From NCBI GenBank assembly GCA_032161045.1, contig JAVHTH010000006.1: a stretch of DNA of 64,000 nt. One strand, given 5' to 3'. A model generated the notes under the pieces. It saw nothing but the letters and a program-made list of their open reading frames with translations, searched no databases and was not told where the DNA came from. Origin of the DNA: Fervidibacter sinensis. GTDB taxonomy: Bacteria > Armatimonadota > Fervidibacteria > Fervidibacterales > Fervidibacteraceae. The number at the start of each line of letters is the position of its first letter. The stretch's first letter is position 1. Position numbers and translations under genes: made by a program. Below are positions 34,985 to 45,031 of the stretch, one piece after another.

Positions 34985-36181
34985 TTGACCTTGCCGGCGG
35001 AAGCCAAATCCTATCAAAGGTCTGTGGAGAAGTTCCGCCAAGTTTTCGGCTCTGACCCTGAAATCGTGACTTTCGCGCCGGGACGAGTGAACTTGATCGG
35101 TGAGCACACCGATTACAACGAAGGTTTTGTTCTACCCATTGCCGTTGACATTTTCCTCTGCGTTGCTGCTAAGCCGCGCAATGACAAGACAGTGCGAATT
35201 GTCGCCGCCGATTTGAACGATTCAGACGAGTTTTCCCTTGACGAAATTGTTCGTGACGAAACCGCAAATTGGCGCAACTACCCTCGTGGCGTTGCTTGGA
35301 CGATTCAGCAAAATGGTATTGAATTGCGCGGCGTTGACGCTGTTGTTGCCAGTGACATCCCGATGGGGGCAGGTTTGAGTTCATCGGCGGCAATTGAAGT
35401 CGGTTTTGCCTTGACTTTTTTGCACTTTGTGAATGCCGATGTCCCTCGCCCAACTTTGGCTCAATGGTGTCAACTTGCGGAACACAAGTTCGCAGGTGTT
35501 CAATGTGGGATCATGGACCAAATGATTGTGCTGCTTGGAAAGGAGAACCACGCCTTGCTTTTGGACTGCCGCGATTTGAGCCACCAACTTGTTCCGCTGC
35601 CCAAGGGCATTGCTTTTATCGTCGCAGATACTGGAGTGCCGAGAAGTTTGGCTGCTTCGGAATACAACATCAGAAGGCAACAATGTGAAGAAGCGGTGCA
35701 GTTGCTGAGCAAGTTGCTTGAGCGTCCCCTTAAAAGCCTTCGCGATATCACTCCCGAGGAACTTGCCCAAGTCTTCAATGAAATGCCTGACCCGATTAGG
35801 AGAAGGGCAAGGCATGTTGTCACGGAAAACAACCGAGTTTGGGCATTTCAGCAGGCGATGCGGGAAGGCGCGCTCAGAAGGGCTGGCGCGCTTTTGCTGG
35901 CATCGCACGCCTCTCTGCGTGACGATTACGAAGTCAGTTGCCGCGAACTTGACGCTATGGTCAAAGCGTTGATGAGTGTTGATGGGGTTTTCGGTGCGAG
36001 ACTAACAGGGGCAGGTTTCGGTGGTGCGTGTTTGGCGATGGTTCGGGAAGACGCGGTTGACAAAGTTTTGGAAGAAGTTCCGGGCAAATACAAAGCAACG
36101 GTCGGTGAAGGTGCTCCCGAACCAAGCCTTTTCGCCGTTCGTCCATCCGACGGCGCCATTGTCCAAACTTTGACAGGCTGA
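34985..36181 (+). CDS. galK: Galactokinase
   Basis: Phosphorylates galactose in the Leloir pathway. GHMP-kinase motifs: GRVNLIGEHTDYN (substrate signature), PMGAGLSSSAAIEVG (ATP loop) and TGAGFGGACLAMV (motif 3). 399 residues from TTG 34985, five bases after AGGAGG; TTG 34970 and TTG 34991 are alternatives. Other gal genes are not in the window. Confidence 0.93.
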   Translation: MTLPAEAKSYQRSVEKFRQVFGSDPEIVTFAPGRVNLIGEHTDYNEGFVLPIAVDIFLCVAAKPRNDKTVRIVAADLNDSDEFSLDEIVRDETANWRNYPRGVAWTIQQNGIELRGVDAVVASDIPMGAGLSSSAAIEVGFALTFLHFVNADVPRPTLAQWCQLAEHKFAGVQCGIMDQMIVLLGKENHALLLDCRDLSHQLVPLPKGIAFIVADTGVPRSLAASEYNIRRQQCEEAVQLLSKLLERPLKSLRDITPEELAQVFNEMPDPIRRRARHVVTENNRVWAFQQAMREGALRRAGALLLASHASLRDDYEVSCRELDAMVKALMSVDGVFGARLTGAGFGGACLAMVREDAVDKVLEEVPGKYKATVGEGAPEPSLFAVRPSDGAIVQTLTG

Positions 36182-36247
36182 AAACAATTTTTGTCTCACA
36201 CCAAGGCGCCTGTGCCAAGGCGTCAAGTTTGATGTTCGGTTTGCGAC

Positions 36248-36499
36248 TCAAGCAATTCGCTTGACATAATGCACATAAACGGGATAACCGTTGATGGTCT
36301 CAGTTTCTTGAGCGACGAGTTCAACGGTTTTATCAACTTGAGCCCATCCTTTGAAGTCGTTAACTGAGCCGGGGTCCGTCGCCAAAACCCTCAGAACTTG
36401 ACCAACTTGAAGTTCGCTTACAGTCCTCTTCGCTTTGACAATAGGACCGGGACATGCCTCGCCCCTAACATCCAATTCGCGGTCAAAAGGCAAAGCCAT
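36248..36499 (-). CDS. tusA: TusA-family sulfurtransferase
   Basis: 83 residues with the redox/persulfide cysteine C16 in RGEACPGPIV (the CPxP motif) and a beta-alpha-beta-alpha-beta layout. TusA-like proteins relay sulfur for tRNA thiolation, molybdopterin or dissimilatory sulfur metabolism. Stand-alone, convergent with galK; which pathway it serves cannot be decided. Confidence 0.87.
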   Translation of the reverse strand: MALPFDRELDVRGEACPGPIVKAKRTVSELQVGQVLRVLATDPGSVNDFKGWAQVDKTVELVAQETETINGYPVYVHYVKRIA

Positions 36500-36625
36500 C
36501 TTCCATCACTCCTGTCAACGCTTTTTGTCCGCACTCAAAAGCCCATATGAAAAGAGCCACATTTGCGAAAAGTAGTTACACACCCTTGCCTGTAACCACC
36601 TAAGGCGACTTGCTCTCTATGACCG

Positions 36626-38446
36626 ATGGTGATGAAGATGAGGGTGAAGGCAGCAATTGGGTTGACAATCTTGATGCTAATTGGGCTTGCCGTAAGGTTC
36701 GCGATTAGTGAGAGGACGCAAAACAAGAGAGTCCAAGACCACACACTTGTAGCACAGGAAACCACTCCTACCGTTGAAGTCGTCCGGGTGAAGTTTTTGA
36801 CTGCTCCCGAGAGGCAAACCTTTACCGGCACTGTCGCCTCTTCGTTGGCAGCAGATGTTTCAGCGAAAATCATGGGCAGAGTGATAGCCGTTTATGTCCG
36901 CGAGGGCGACAAGGTCCAAGCAGGGCAAGTCTTGGTTCAACTTGACAATTCTGACCTTTTGGCTCAAGTGCGGCAGGCTGAGGCTGCTGTCGCCGCAACG
37001 AGGGCTGCCCTTTCACAAGCGATGATTGCCCTTGACATCCAACGGACTCAAAGCCAGACGAGGATTGAACAGGCTCGCTCCGAGTTGAACCAAGCCCTTG
37101 AGCAGTTGAGCGTTGTCAAGGAAGGCGCTCGCCGGCAAGAAAGGGCTCAAGCGGACGAGGGTGTTCGTCAGGCTCAAGCCGCCTACGAACGAGCCAAAGA
37201 AGCAGTGAAGATGGCTGAGGTTGAACTTCAACAGGCTCGTGAAGGTGTCAAGCAAGCGGAAGCCGCTGTTGAAGCAGCGAAACAGCAACTTGAACTTATG
37301 CGCGAGGGTTATCGCAAACAGCAAATTGCCCAAGCGGAAGCGGCATTCAAGCAAGCGGAAGCGAACTTGAAAGTCGCCCAAGCCACTTACGACCGCTTCA
37401 AGCCCCTTGCCGAACAAGGGGTCATAACAAAGCAGCGATTTGACGAAATCGTGTTGCAACTTGAATCGGCGAAAGCCCAATATGAAGCGGCGAAGGCACA
37501 ACTTTCAATGATGCGGGAAGGTTTCAGGTCTCAGGAAATTCGCCAAGCCGAAGAAAATGTTCGTCAAGCGGAAGCGGCTTTGAGGATTGCCAAAGAAAGA
37601 GTCAAAATGGCGGAAGCGGCTTACAATGAAAGACTCGCCGCACTCAAACAAGCGGAGGCAGCGTTAAGGGCTGCAGAGCAGCAACGAGATCTCGTTTACG
37701 AAGGGGCAAGGAAGCAAGAGATTCGCCAAGCGGAGGAAAGGGTTAAACAGGCTCGCGAAGGGCTTAGGATGGCAATCGCCGCAGCGAAGGAAGTTGACAT
37801 TAAAGCCGAACAAGTTCGCATGCTTCAAGCCCAACTCAAGCAGGCATTGGCTGGACTGGCAGCGGCACAAGTTCAACTCTCTTATGCTACCATAACCGCT
37901 CCATTTTCCGGTGTGGTTGTCAAGCGCCATGTTGACCCCGGCGACATGGCTTCGCCGGGCATGCCGTTGTTGACAATTGTTGACCCATCTTCCTTCCGGC
38001 TTGAAGTTACCGTCCCCGAAAGCCACATGAAGTTTATCCGCATCGGCGATTCAGTTCCCGTGACCATTGACGCTTTGGGTCAAACCCTCAACGGTCGCGT
38101 TTACGAGGTTGTCCCAAGCGCTGACCCTGTCAGTAGGACATTTGTCGTCAAAATCAGCCTGCCACAGGTGAAGGGATTGATGGCTGGGATGTTTGGGCGA
38201 GCCGAATTTAAGGTGGGTGAAATAAGAGGCATTTTCGTGCCCGAATCAGCCATCTGGCGCGAGGGAAGCCTTGAAGGCGTTTTCGTGGTTGAAGGCGAAA
38301 GGGCAATCAAGCGCGTAGTCACAACGGGCAAGCGGCTCAATGACCTCATTGAAATCCTCTCCGGCTTGAACGAGGGCGAATTGGTCGTCGCGAAAGTTTA
38401 CGACCGAATTCGCGACGGGATGAAAGTTCGCGTCATCCAACGCTGA
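36626..38446 (+). CDS. RND efflux periplasmic adaptor with an extended coiled-coil hairpin
   Basis: 606 residues, longer than the usual 350-400. An N-terminal membrane anchor (8-28), a biotinyl-lipoyl half (KIMGRVIAVYVREGDKVQAGQ), then about 300 residues of coiled coil, the second lipoyl half (TITAPFSGVVVKRHVDPGD), a beta-barrel and the membrane-proximal domain. The coiled coil holds four internal repeats of the form EGxRxQExxQAExxxxQA (around 150, 220, 290 and 350). It bridges the RND pump and TolC encoded next to it. Start ATG 36626, with ATGs at 36632 and 36638 as alternatives. Confidence 0.9.
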   Translation: MVMKMRVKAAIGLTILMLIGLAVRFAISERTQNKRVQDHTLVAQETTPTVEVVRVKFLTAPERQTFTGTVASSLAADVSAKIMGRVIAVYVREGDKVQAGQVLVQLDNSDLLAQVRQAEAAVAATRAALSQAMIALDIQRTQSQTRIEQARSELNQALEQLSVVKEGARRQERAQADEGVRQAQAAYERAKEAVKMAEVELQQAREGVKQAEAAVEAAKQQLELMREGYRKQQIAQAEAAFKQAEANLKVAQATYDRFKPLAEQGVITKQRFDEIVLQLESAKAQYEAAKAQLSMMREGFRSQEIRQAEENVRQAEAALRIAKERVKMAEAAYNERLAALKQAEAALRAAEQQRDLVYEGARKQEIRQAEERVKQAREGLRMAIAAAKEVDIKAEQVRMLQAQLKQALAGLAAAQVQLSYATITAPFSGVVVKRHVDPGDMASPGMPLLTIVDPSSFRLEVTVPESHMKFIRIGDSVPVTIDALGQTLNGRVYEVVPSADPVSRTFVVKISLPQVKGLMAGMFGRAEFKVGEIRGIFVPESAIWREGSLEGVFVVEGERAIKRVVTTGKRLNDLIEILSGLNEGELVVAKVYDRIRDGMKVRVIQR

Positions 38447-38480
38447 AGAGAACAACCCTGAAGAGCGGGGTGTCCCTGCT

Positions 38481-41400
38481 ATGAGTGAGAGACCATTGGG
38501 TTTATCCGGACGAATTGCAGCCTACTTCAGCGATTCAAAACTGACGCCGCTCTTTATCTTCGCCAGCATAGCACTCGGCATTTTCGCCGTTGCGACTTTG
38601 CCTCGCGAGGAAGAGCCGCAAATTAAAGTGCCGATGATTGACATTTTTGTGCAGGCTCCGGGAATGAGCCCGAAAGAAGTTGAAGAGCGCGTAACAACTC
38701 CAATGGAGAAACTGCTTTGGGAAATCCCCGGCGTGGAATACATCTACTCAACTTCAAGCGAAGGGATGGCGATGGCTGTTGTCCGATACCTCGTTGGGAC
38801 GGACGAGGAAACAGCCATTATCCGCACCTACAGCAAACTTTACATGCACCTTGACAAAATTCCGCCGGGCGTTTCCATGCCTCTCGTCAAGCCACGAGGG
38901 ATTGACGATGTCCCGATTTTGGCATTGACTTTTTGGGGCGAAGGCTACGACCATTACAGGCTGCGCCGAATTGCAGCGGAAGTTGAGAGGGAAATCAAGA
39001 CCATTGACAATGTTTCCGAAACAACCCTCATTGGCGGGTTGCGCCGGCAAGTTAAGATTTCGCTTGACCCGCAGAAGTTGGCTGCCTACCACATTGACCC
39101 TCTAATGGTCCTCAAGGCTTTGACCCAATCAAACAGTGAATTGCTTGCCGGTCGGTTCGCTCAGCAAAACTACGAAGTCAGGCTGAAGGTAGGGGAGTTC
39201 ATAAAGGACGCGGAGGACGCTAAGCGGATAGTCGTCGGCGTTTTTAATGGTCGCCCAGTTTACCTCGGAGATGTGGCGATGGTATCCGATGGTCCCGAGG
39301 AACCAACCGACTATGTGTTCTTCGCTGCAGGCAAGGCTTGGCACGAATTGAAACGCAAAGGTAGCGAAGAAGTTGAGTTCGTGTCCCACTTTTCACCACG
39401 ACCCGGTGAACTTTACCCTGCGGTCACCGTTGCCGTCGCGAAACGCAAAGGCGCAAATGCCATCGTAGTTGCAAACCAAGTTCTTCAGAAAGTTGAATCG
39501 CTCAAAGGGCGAATAATCCCAAGCGATGTCAATATCACGGTCACCCGAAACTACGGAGAGACCGCCCGCGAGAAAAACAACGAACTTCTGTTCCACATGG
39601 CGCTCGCTGTCATTTCAGTGACCTTGTTGATTGCACTTGCTCTTGGAATTCGCGAGAGCGGTGTTGTGCTCATAGCGATTCCAGTGACACTCGCCTTGAC
39701 ATTGCTCGTCTTTCGCTTGACAGGTTTCACGCTCAACCGCGTGACTTTGTTCGCTTTGATTTTCTCCATCGGTATCCTTGTTGACGATGCGATTGTTGTC
39801 GTTGAGAACATTGCAAGGCATTTGAGGTTGCCTGAGAACAGGGGTCGCCCGCTCAAAGAAATTGTGGCTGAGGCTGTTGACGAAGTTGGAAACCCGACGA
39901 TTTTGGCGACATTCACTGTCATCGCTGCGGTTTTGCCAATGGCTTTCGTTCGCGGGCTGATGGGACCATACATGCGCCCAATCCCGATCGGCTCGTCGGC
40001 GGCAATGCTTTTCAGTTTGTTGGTTGCGTTTGTCGTCACCCCTTGGGCTACTCTAAGGCTGATAAAGCGAGAGGGCGAAATCCACAGCGAAACGGAAAGT
40101 TGGACGACGAGATTTTACCGCAAGTTCATGCGCCCGCTCATTTACCAACCGAAAACCCGTTGGGCTTTCCTCACAGGCATTACTTCTTTGTTGCTCTTCG
40201 CTCTCGCCTTCCTACCACTCAAGTGGGTAACTGTCAAGATGCTGCCTTTTGACAACAAGAGCGAGTTTCAAATCATCGTTGACATGGACGAAGGCACAAC
40301 CCTTGAGGAGACGGCTCGCGTCGCTCGCGAAATTGGAGATTACCTCGCAACTGTCCCCGAGGTGACCGACTACCAAATCTATGTCGGCACAGCCGCCCCC
40401 TTCAACTTCAACGGTCTCGTTCGCCACTATTACCTTCGCAGGGGTTCAAATGTTGCCGACATTCAGGTAAACTTGCTGCCGAAACACGAGCGAAAAGCAC
40501 AAAGTCACGATATTGCTAAGCGAATTCGTCCGGCGGTTCAAAAGATCGCGGAAAAGTATGGTGCCCGCGTGAAAGTCACAGAGGTTCCACCCGGTCCGCC
40601 AGTTTTGCAAACCCTCGTCGCCGAAGTTTACGGTCCGGACTATGAGGGGCAGAGACGAATCGCAAAGCAGATTTTGCAACTGTTCAAAACAACCGAGGGA
40701 GTCGTTGATGCAGACTGGTACATGGAAGCCGACCAGATTGAGTGGCGGTTCGTCGTTGACAAAGAGAAGGCTGCCCTTCACGGAATAAGCACCGAACATG
40801 TGAGCAACGCTTTGACCCTCGCTTTGAGCGGGATGAAAGTTGGATTGGCTCACCAAGAGCACGAGAAGGAAGACATGGTCATTTTTGTCCGCTTCCCTCG
40901 CCCTAACCGTTCAAGCATCTCAGCATTGAAGGAAATCAAGTTGATGAACCCATCGGGGCAACTTGTGCCGTTAAGCGAACTCGTGAGGGTTGAAAGACAG
41001 TTGGCTCCAAAGAGCATCTACCACAAAAACCTGATGCCGGTCGTTTATGTGACGGCAGATGTCGCTGGTCGCGAGGAAAGTCCAGTTTACGCCATCCTGA
41101 AACTGAACAAGCGGCTGCGCGAGGAATTGAAGTTGCCCGATGACCGGCAAACGAACATTGAAATTTGGAACATACGCCAACCTTTCACGACCGACAAATG
41201 GGCGATCAAGTGGGACGGTGAGTGGCACATCACCTATGAGGTTTTCCGCGACCTCGGGATTTCGTTTGCAGCAGTCCTCGTGCTGATTTACATCCTCGTA
41301 GTTGGCTGGTTCAGAGACTTTTGGACTCCGTTGGTCATAATGTCAGCAATTCCCTTCTCGCTCGTGGGTATCTTACCTGCCCACGCTGCACTTGGCGCTT

Positions 41401-41741
41401 TCTTCACTGCAACGAGCATGATCGGATTTATCGCAGGTGCTGGCATCGTCGTCCGTAACTCCATCATCCTCGTTGATTTCATTGAACTTCGGTTGCGACA
41501 AGGTATGTCGCTCGCTGAAGCGGTAATTGATGCCGGTGCTGTCAGGTTCCGACCGATGCTCTTGACAGCGTCAGCAGTCATTGTCGGCAGCGCTGTCATC
41601 CTTTTTGACCCGATCTTTCAGGGCTTGGCAATTTCGCTCATGGCTGGTGAGGTCGCCAGTTTGCTGCTTTCGCGAATGGCGGTTCCCGTCCTTTACTTCC
41701 TGCTCAAACGACGATTAGGAACTTGGTCGCAGACTTCTTGA
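38481..41741 (+). CDS. RND-family inner-membrane efflux transporter
   Basis: 1086 residues, twelve membrane segments and two large periplasmic loops, as in AcrB/MexB/CusA relatives. The proton-relay acidic pair is at D435-D436 in GILVDDAIVVVENI; the late GIVVRNSIILVDFIELR repeat is the second-half counterpart. The product probably exports hydrophobic drugs, lipids or toxic organics rather than metals, since no CusA methionine cluster is evident. Middle gene of the adaptor-pump-TolC operon; overlaps the frame but not the start of the TolC gene. Confidence 0.94.
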   Translation: MSERPLGLSGRIAAYFSDSKLTPLFIFASIALGIFAVATLPREEEPQIKVPMIDIFVQAPGMSPKEVEERVTTPMEKLLWEIPGVEYIYSTSSEGMAMAVVRYLVGTDEETAIIRTYSKLYMHLDKIPPGVSMPLVKPRGIDDVPILALTFWGEGYDHYRLRRIAAEVEREIKTIDNVSETTLIGGLRRQVKISLDPQKLAAYHIDPLMVLKALTQSNSELLAGRFAQQNYEVRLKVGEFIKDAEDAKRIVVGVFNGRPVYLGDVAMVSDGPEEPTDYVFFAAGKAWHELKRKGSEEVEFVSHFSPRPGELYPAVTVAVAKRKGANAIVVANQVLQKVESLKGRIIPSDVNITVTRNYGETAREKNNELLFHMALAVISVTLLIALALGIRESGVVLIAIPVTLALTLLVFRLTGFTLNRVTLFALIFSIGILVDDAIVVVENIARHLRLPENRGRPLKEIVAEAVDEVGNPTILATFTVIAAVLPMAFVRGLMGPYMRPIPIGSSAAMLFSLLVAFVVTPWATLRLIKREGEIHSETESWTTRFYRKFMRPLIYQPKTRWAFLTGITSLLLFALAFLPLKWVTVKMLPFDNKSEFQIIVDMDEGTTLEETARVAREIGDYLATVPEVTDYQIYVGTAAPFNFNGLVRHYYLRRGSNVADIQVNLLPKHERKAQSHDIAKRIRPAVQKIAEKYGARVKVTEVPPGPPVLQTLVAEVYGPDYEGQRRIAKQILQLFKTTEGVVDADWYMEADQIEWRFVVDKEKAALHGISTEHVSNALTLALSGMKVGLAHQEHEKEDMVIFVRFPRPNRSSISALKEIKLMNPSGQLVPLSELVRVERQLAPKSIYHKNLMPVVYVTADVAGREESPVYAILKLNKRLREELKLPDDRQTNIEIWNIRQPFTTDKWAIKWDGEWHITYEVFRDLGISFAAVLVLIYILVVGWFRDFWTPLVIMSAIPFSLVGILPAHAALGAFFTATSMIGFIAGAGIVVRNSIILVDFIELRLRQGMSLAEAVIDAGAVRFRPMLLTASAVIVGSAVILFDPIFQGLAISLMAGEVASLLLSRMAVPVLYFLLKRRLGTWSQTS

Positions 41742-41758
41742 AGGAGGTCGCAGATGCG

Positions 41759-43087
41759 ATGAGATTGACGGTTATCGCACTTTCGGTCCTGCTCAGTTTA
41801 ACAGCCGCGATGGGGCAGGAAACCCAACAGTTTGACTTGAAACTTGTTGTCAAGACGGCGCTTGAAAACCACCCAAGTTTGAAGGGTTCACAGGCTCAAA
41901 TTGCGGGAGCCCTTGCTCAACTTCGGCAAGCGAAAGCAGGTTATATGCCGAGAGTTGACCTAACTGCAAGTTACACACAACTTCACCGAGACCCGTCGTT
42001 CACTATCGCAGGTATGGGAACGATGGTTTTCGGTGAAAAGAGCAACCCTCAACTTTCGTGGATTGTCAAGTTGCCCATTTTCACAGGCGGGAAACTTGAG
42101 GCGTTGGTCAAGCAAGCGGATGCGGGAACGAAAGCAAGCATATTTGCCTTTGAGCGACAAAAACAAAAAGTCGCCCTTGACGCAATTGTCGCTTACTTCA
42201 ATGTCCTAAAGGCTCACGGGTTCGTCAAGGTCATGGAGGACAAGTTGAAAGCACTCCAATCACAGCGAGACGACATAGCGAAAATGATTGAACAAGGTAT
42301 TGCTACGAGGGTTGACCTTTTGCGAGCGGAAACAGCGGTTGCCGCAGCGCAGGAAGAATTGACGAAAGCGAAAAACGGTGAGGCATTAGCGCTGGCTGCA
42401 TTGGCGAACGCTATGGGGCTTCCTCCGGAAACAACTTTGCAAATCGCTTCTGAGGCTTCAATCTCCGATGCCATATTGCCTGATTCGCCGACAGACTTGA
42501 AAAGCGCTATTGAAGAGGCGTTAAGGCAACGACCTGAGTTGAAAATTTTGGAAGCGCAATTGGCTGCAGCAAGAGAAGGGATTCGGGTTGCCAAAAGCGA
42601 GCAACGACCTCAAATTGGGCTGATGCTCCAATACGATGCGGAAAGGCAAACTATCATGCCCGATATGGGGCGCTGGCTTGCCGGCGTTATGTTAACGATG
42701 AACTTGTTTGATGGCGGCTCAACGAAGGCAGCAATTGATAAGGCTCGTTCGGATGTTGAAAGGCTTGAAGCGGCAGTGGCGGAACTCCGAAACGGCATTG
42801 CCCTTGAAGTCACAAACGCTTTCTTGACGGTTGAAAGTGCAAAGGAAAGGGTCAAAGTTGCTGAGAAAGCAGTTGAAACGGCTCAGGAAGGTATCAGGCT
42901 CGTTAGGCTCGGCTACCAAAACGGTGTCAACACCATCACCGACTTTTTGACTGCACAGTCGGAGTTGACGCAGGCTCAAGTTGCGCTTGTTATTGCCCTT
43001 TCTGACCTTCGCATTGCTGAGGCTCAACTTTGGTTCGCTTTGGGGCGAGACCCTGAATCGCTGTTGACAAAAATCGGTTCACGCTGA
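41759..43087 (+). CDS. TolC-family outer-membrane efflux protein
   Basis: 442 residues: signal peptide (1-20), then two OEP repeats, each with two long helices and beta strands (QFDLKLVVKTALENHPSLKGS.. and the second from DLKSAIEEALRQRPELKIL). Forms the trimeric channel for the RND pump. ATG 41759 lies 11 bases after AAGGAGG; 41723 is too long a leader. Confidence 0.92.
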   Translation: MRLTVIALSVLLSLTAAMGQETQQFDLKLVVKTALENHPSLKGSQAQIAGALAQLRQAKAGYMPRVDLTASYTQLHRDPSFTIAGMGTMVFGEKSNPQLSWIVKLPIFTGGKLEALVKQADAGTKASIFAFERQKQKVALDAIVAYFNVLKAHGFVKVMEDKLKALQSQRDDIAKMIEQGIATRVDLLRAETAVAAAQEELTKAKNGEALALAALANAMGLPPETTLQIASEASISDAILPDSPTDLKSAIEEALRQRPELKILEAQLAAAREGIRVAKSEQRPQIGLMLQYDAERQTIMPDMGRWLAGVMLTMNLFDGGSTKAAIDKARSDVERLEAAVAELRNGIALEVTNAFLTVESAKERVKVAEKAVETAQEGIRLVRLGYQNGVNTITDFLTAQSELTQAQVALVIALSDLRIAEAQLWFALGRDPESLLTKIGSR

Positions 43088-43179
43088 TTTGGCGTGTTGA
43101 TGGTCGGGTTTTTGCCTGACCGAATTTTGAAATTCGGCACGCTTAGAGGCGTGTCCCCGATTGGGAGCGTGATGAGAAT

Positions 43180-44076
43180 ATGGAGCAGCCGAAATTTGAG
43201 CCGAAACGGATTTTGGTTCCGACGGACTTCAGCGAACTTTCAATGCTTGCCCTCAAATACGCTGCGGTCGGTGCAGTTCAATTTGGTGCCGAATTGCTTG
43301 TGCTCCATGCCGAGCAATTTGAAGTCCCACCTTATGTTCTCGCCGACGAATACGAAAGGGTGTTGAACGAGTTGAAGCAACGACGGCAAAGCGCCGAAAA
43401 CTACCTCGCCGAACATGTCAGGCGAACTTTGGGCTCAGTTGCTGACCGCTTGGCGCTCAGATACCGGATTGTTGAGGCTCACCCCGTTGAGGCAATATTG
43501 CAAACCGCCGCAAACGAAGGCGTTGATTTGATTGTCATGGGCACCCACGGACGAACTGGTTTGCAGCGGCTTTACCTCGGTTCGGTTGCCGAGCGAGTGG
43601 TGAGGGAAGCAAGTGTTCCCGTTTTTGTCGTCAAGCAGAAGGAACGCGAGTTCATAGATGTCAATGACCCGGAGGCAAAGCCGAGGCTTGAAAAAATTCT
43701 GTGCCCGGTGAATTTCACCCCGATTGCGCGACTCGCTTTGATGCACGCAGCAGATATAGCCGCCCGGTTCAATGCTCATCTCACCGTCCTTTACATTGAC
43801 GAACAACGAAGGGAATTGAACGAGGAGGAAGCAAAGGAACGAATCTGTCAATGGCTTCCGGCGGAGGTGGTAAACCGTTGTTCCCTTGAACCTGCAGTTC
43901 GTTCGGGCAATGCAGCGGAGCAAATTGTCGCTCTGGCTCGCGAGGGCAACTATGACCTTTTGGTTTTTGGTGCCGAGCGACGCTCTTTCCTGAAAGCGAT
44001 TTTGTTCGGCACAACGACTGAGGCACTGCTGCGGTCATCGCCGATACCTATGCTCATTATTCCGCGCGAGAGATAA
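43180..44076 (+). CDS. Tandem UspA-domain universal stress protein
   Basis: 298 residues with two Usp domains (about 8-152 and 165-296). The first has the ATP loop GTHGRTGLQRLYLGSVAERV (from 121), so it should bind ATP; the second has GAERRSFLKAILFGTTTEAL with the loop degraded. Two-domain Usps occur as stress or redox regulators. ATG 43180. Follows the efflux operon after a 92-base gap containing a CGAATTTTGAAATTCGG palindrome. Confidence 0.87.
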   Translation: MEQPKFEPKRILVPTDFSELSMLALKYAAVGAVQFGAELLVLHAEQFEVPPYVLADEYERVLNELKQRRQSAENYLAEHVRRTLGSVADRLALRYRIVEAHPVEAILQTAANEGVDLIVMGTHGRTGLQRLYLGSVAERVVREASVPVFVVKQKEREFIDVNDPEAKPRLEKILCPVNFTPIARLALMHAADIAARFNAHLTVLYIDEQRRELNEEEAKERICQWLPAEVVNRCSLEPAVRSGNAAEQIVALAREGNYDLLVFGAERRSFLKAILFGTTTEALLRSSPIPMLIIPRER

Positions 44077-44157
44077 ACAATTTCGCCGTCCTTCAGCACG
44101 AACGATTGAAGCGGCTTTACGAAAGCGCTAAACTTTTCAGTCTGGAGGTGGTTGCGG

Positions 44158-44856
44158 ATGTTGAAAGCCACATTTCTCGGTCACGCTTGCGTTTTGGTTT
44201 CAACGGAAACCCACTCTGTTGTCATTGATCCCTTCTTGACGGGAAACCCAAAGGCTGCGGCAAAGCCTGAAGAATTGAAAGTTGACGCCGTAATTGTCAC
44301 TCACGGTCACGGCGACCATCTTGGCGACGCTATTGACATCGCCAACCGAAACAATTGCCCTATCATCGGCGTTTACGAACTGGTAACTTACTGTCAAAGC
44401 AAAGGCGCAAAGCAAGGTCACCCGCTTCACATCGGTGGCAGTTACAACTTCCCCTTTGGACGAGTGAAATTGGTTCCTGCTTGGCACGGTTCGGCGTTTG
44501 TTGAAGAAGGAAGCACCATCGTTTACACCGGCAACCCGGCGGGAGTGTTGCTGTTCATGGGTGACAAAACGGTTTACCATGCTGGCGACACAGGTTTATT
44601 CGGCGACATGAAACTCATTGGCGACCTTCACCCCATTGACTTGGCATTTTTGCCGATAGGTGGCAACTTCACGATGGACATAAACGACGCTGTGGAAGCA
44701 ACGAAGTTGTTGAGACCGAAAATCGTTGTGCCGATGCATTACGGAACTTTCCCAGTCATTGAGGCTGATCCCAATGAGTTTGCCCAAAAGGTCCGAGAGG
44801 TTTGTCCAACCGCTGAGGTGAAAATCCTCCAACCCGGTGAGTCGGTGACTTTATGA
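44158..44856 (+). CDS. Metallo-beta-lactamase-fold hydrolase (UPF0173-like)
   Basis: 232 residues: FLGHACVLV at the start and the metal site THGHGDHLGD (H49, H51, D53, H54), further His in HAGDTGLF and VVPMHYGTF. Matches the UPF0173/YtkL metal-dependent hydrolases of unknown substrate. ATG 44158, nine bases after GGAGG; TTG 44152 is the frame edge. Confidence 0.88.
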   Translation: MLKATFLGHACVLVSTETHSVVIDPFLTGNPKAAAKPEELKVDAVIVTHGHGDHLGDAIDIANRNNCPIIGVYELVTYCQSKGAKQGHPLHIGGSYNFPFGRVKLVPAWHGSAFVEEGSTIVYTGNPAGVLLFMGDKTVYHAGDTGLFGDMKLIGDLHPIDLAFLPIGGNFTMDINDAVEATKLLRPKIVVPMHYGTFPVIEADPNEFAQKVREVCPTAEVKILQPGESVTL

Positions 44857-44909
44857 AAGCGCTACTTTGAAGGCTTTTTAGGGAGCAAGCCTCTATCTCG
44901 TTGCTTTTC

Positions 44910-44980
44910 AGTTTGGCAGGAAGTAAAACCTCCGATGGGGGTGCCGATTTTTGCATTGGGCAGGGACTTGTTCCTCCGAT
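44910..44980 (-). repeat. Two units of the GAGCC-hairpin repeat family
   Basis: GTTTGGCAGGAAGT..CCTCCGA (44910-44936) and GGGCAGGGACTTGTTCCTCCGA (44954-44980), diverged copies. In the gap between the convergent MBL gene and glnD. Confidence 0.45.
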
Positions 44981-45031
44981 TTAGCCGGTAAGTTCTGCGC
45001 CCCTCGCCCATTTTCCTCCGTCGTCAACCAC

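Noticed and set aside
36182..36247. Terminator between galK and tusA
   Set aside because: Short repeats (AAGGCGCCTG..AAGGCG) do not form a strong stem with a T-run.
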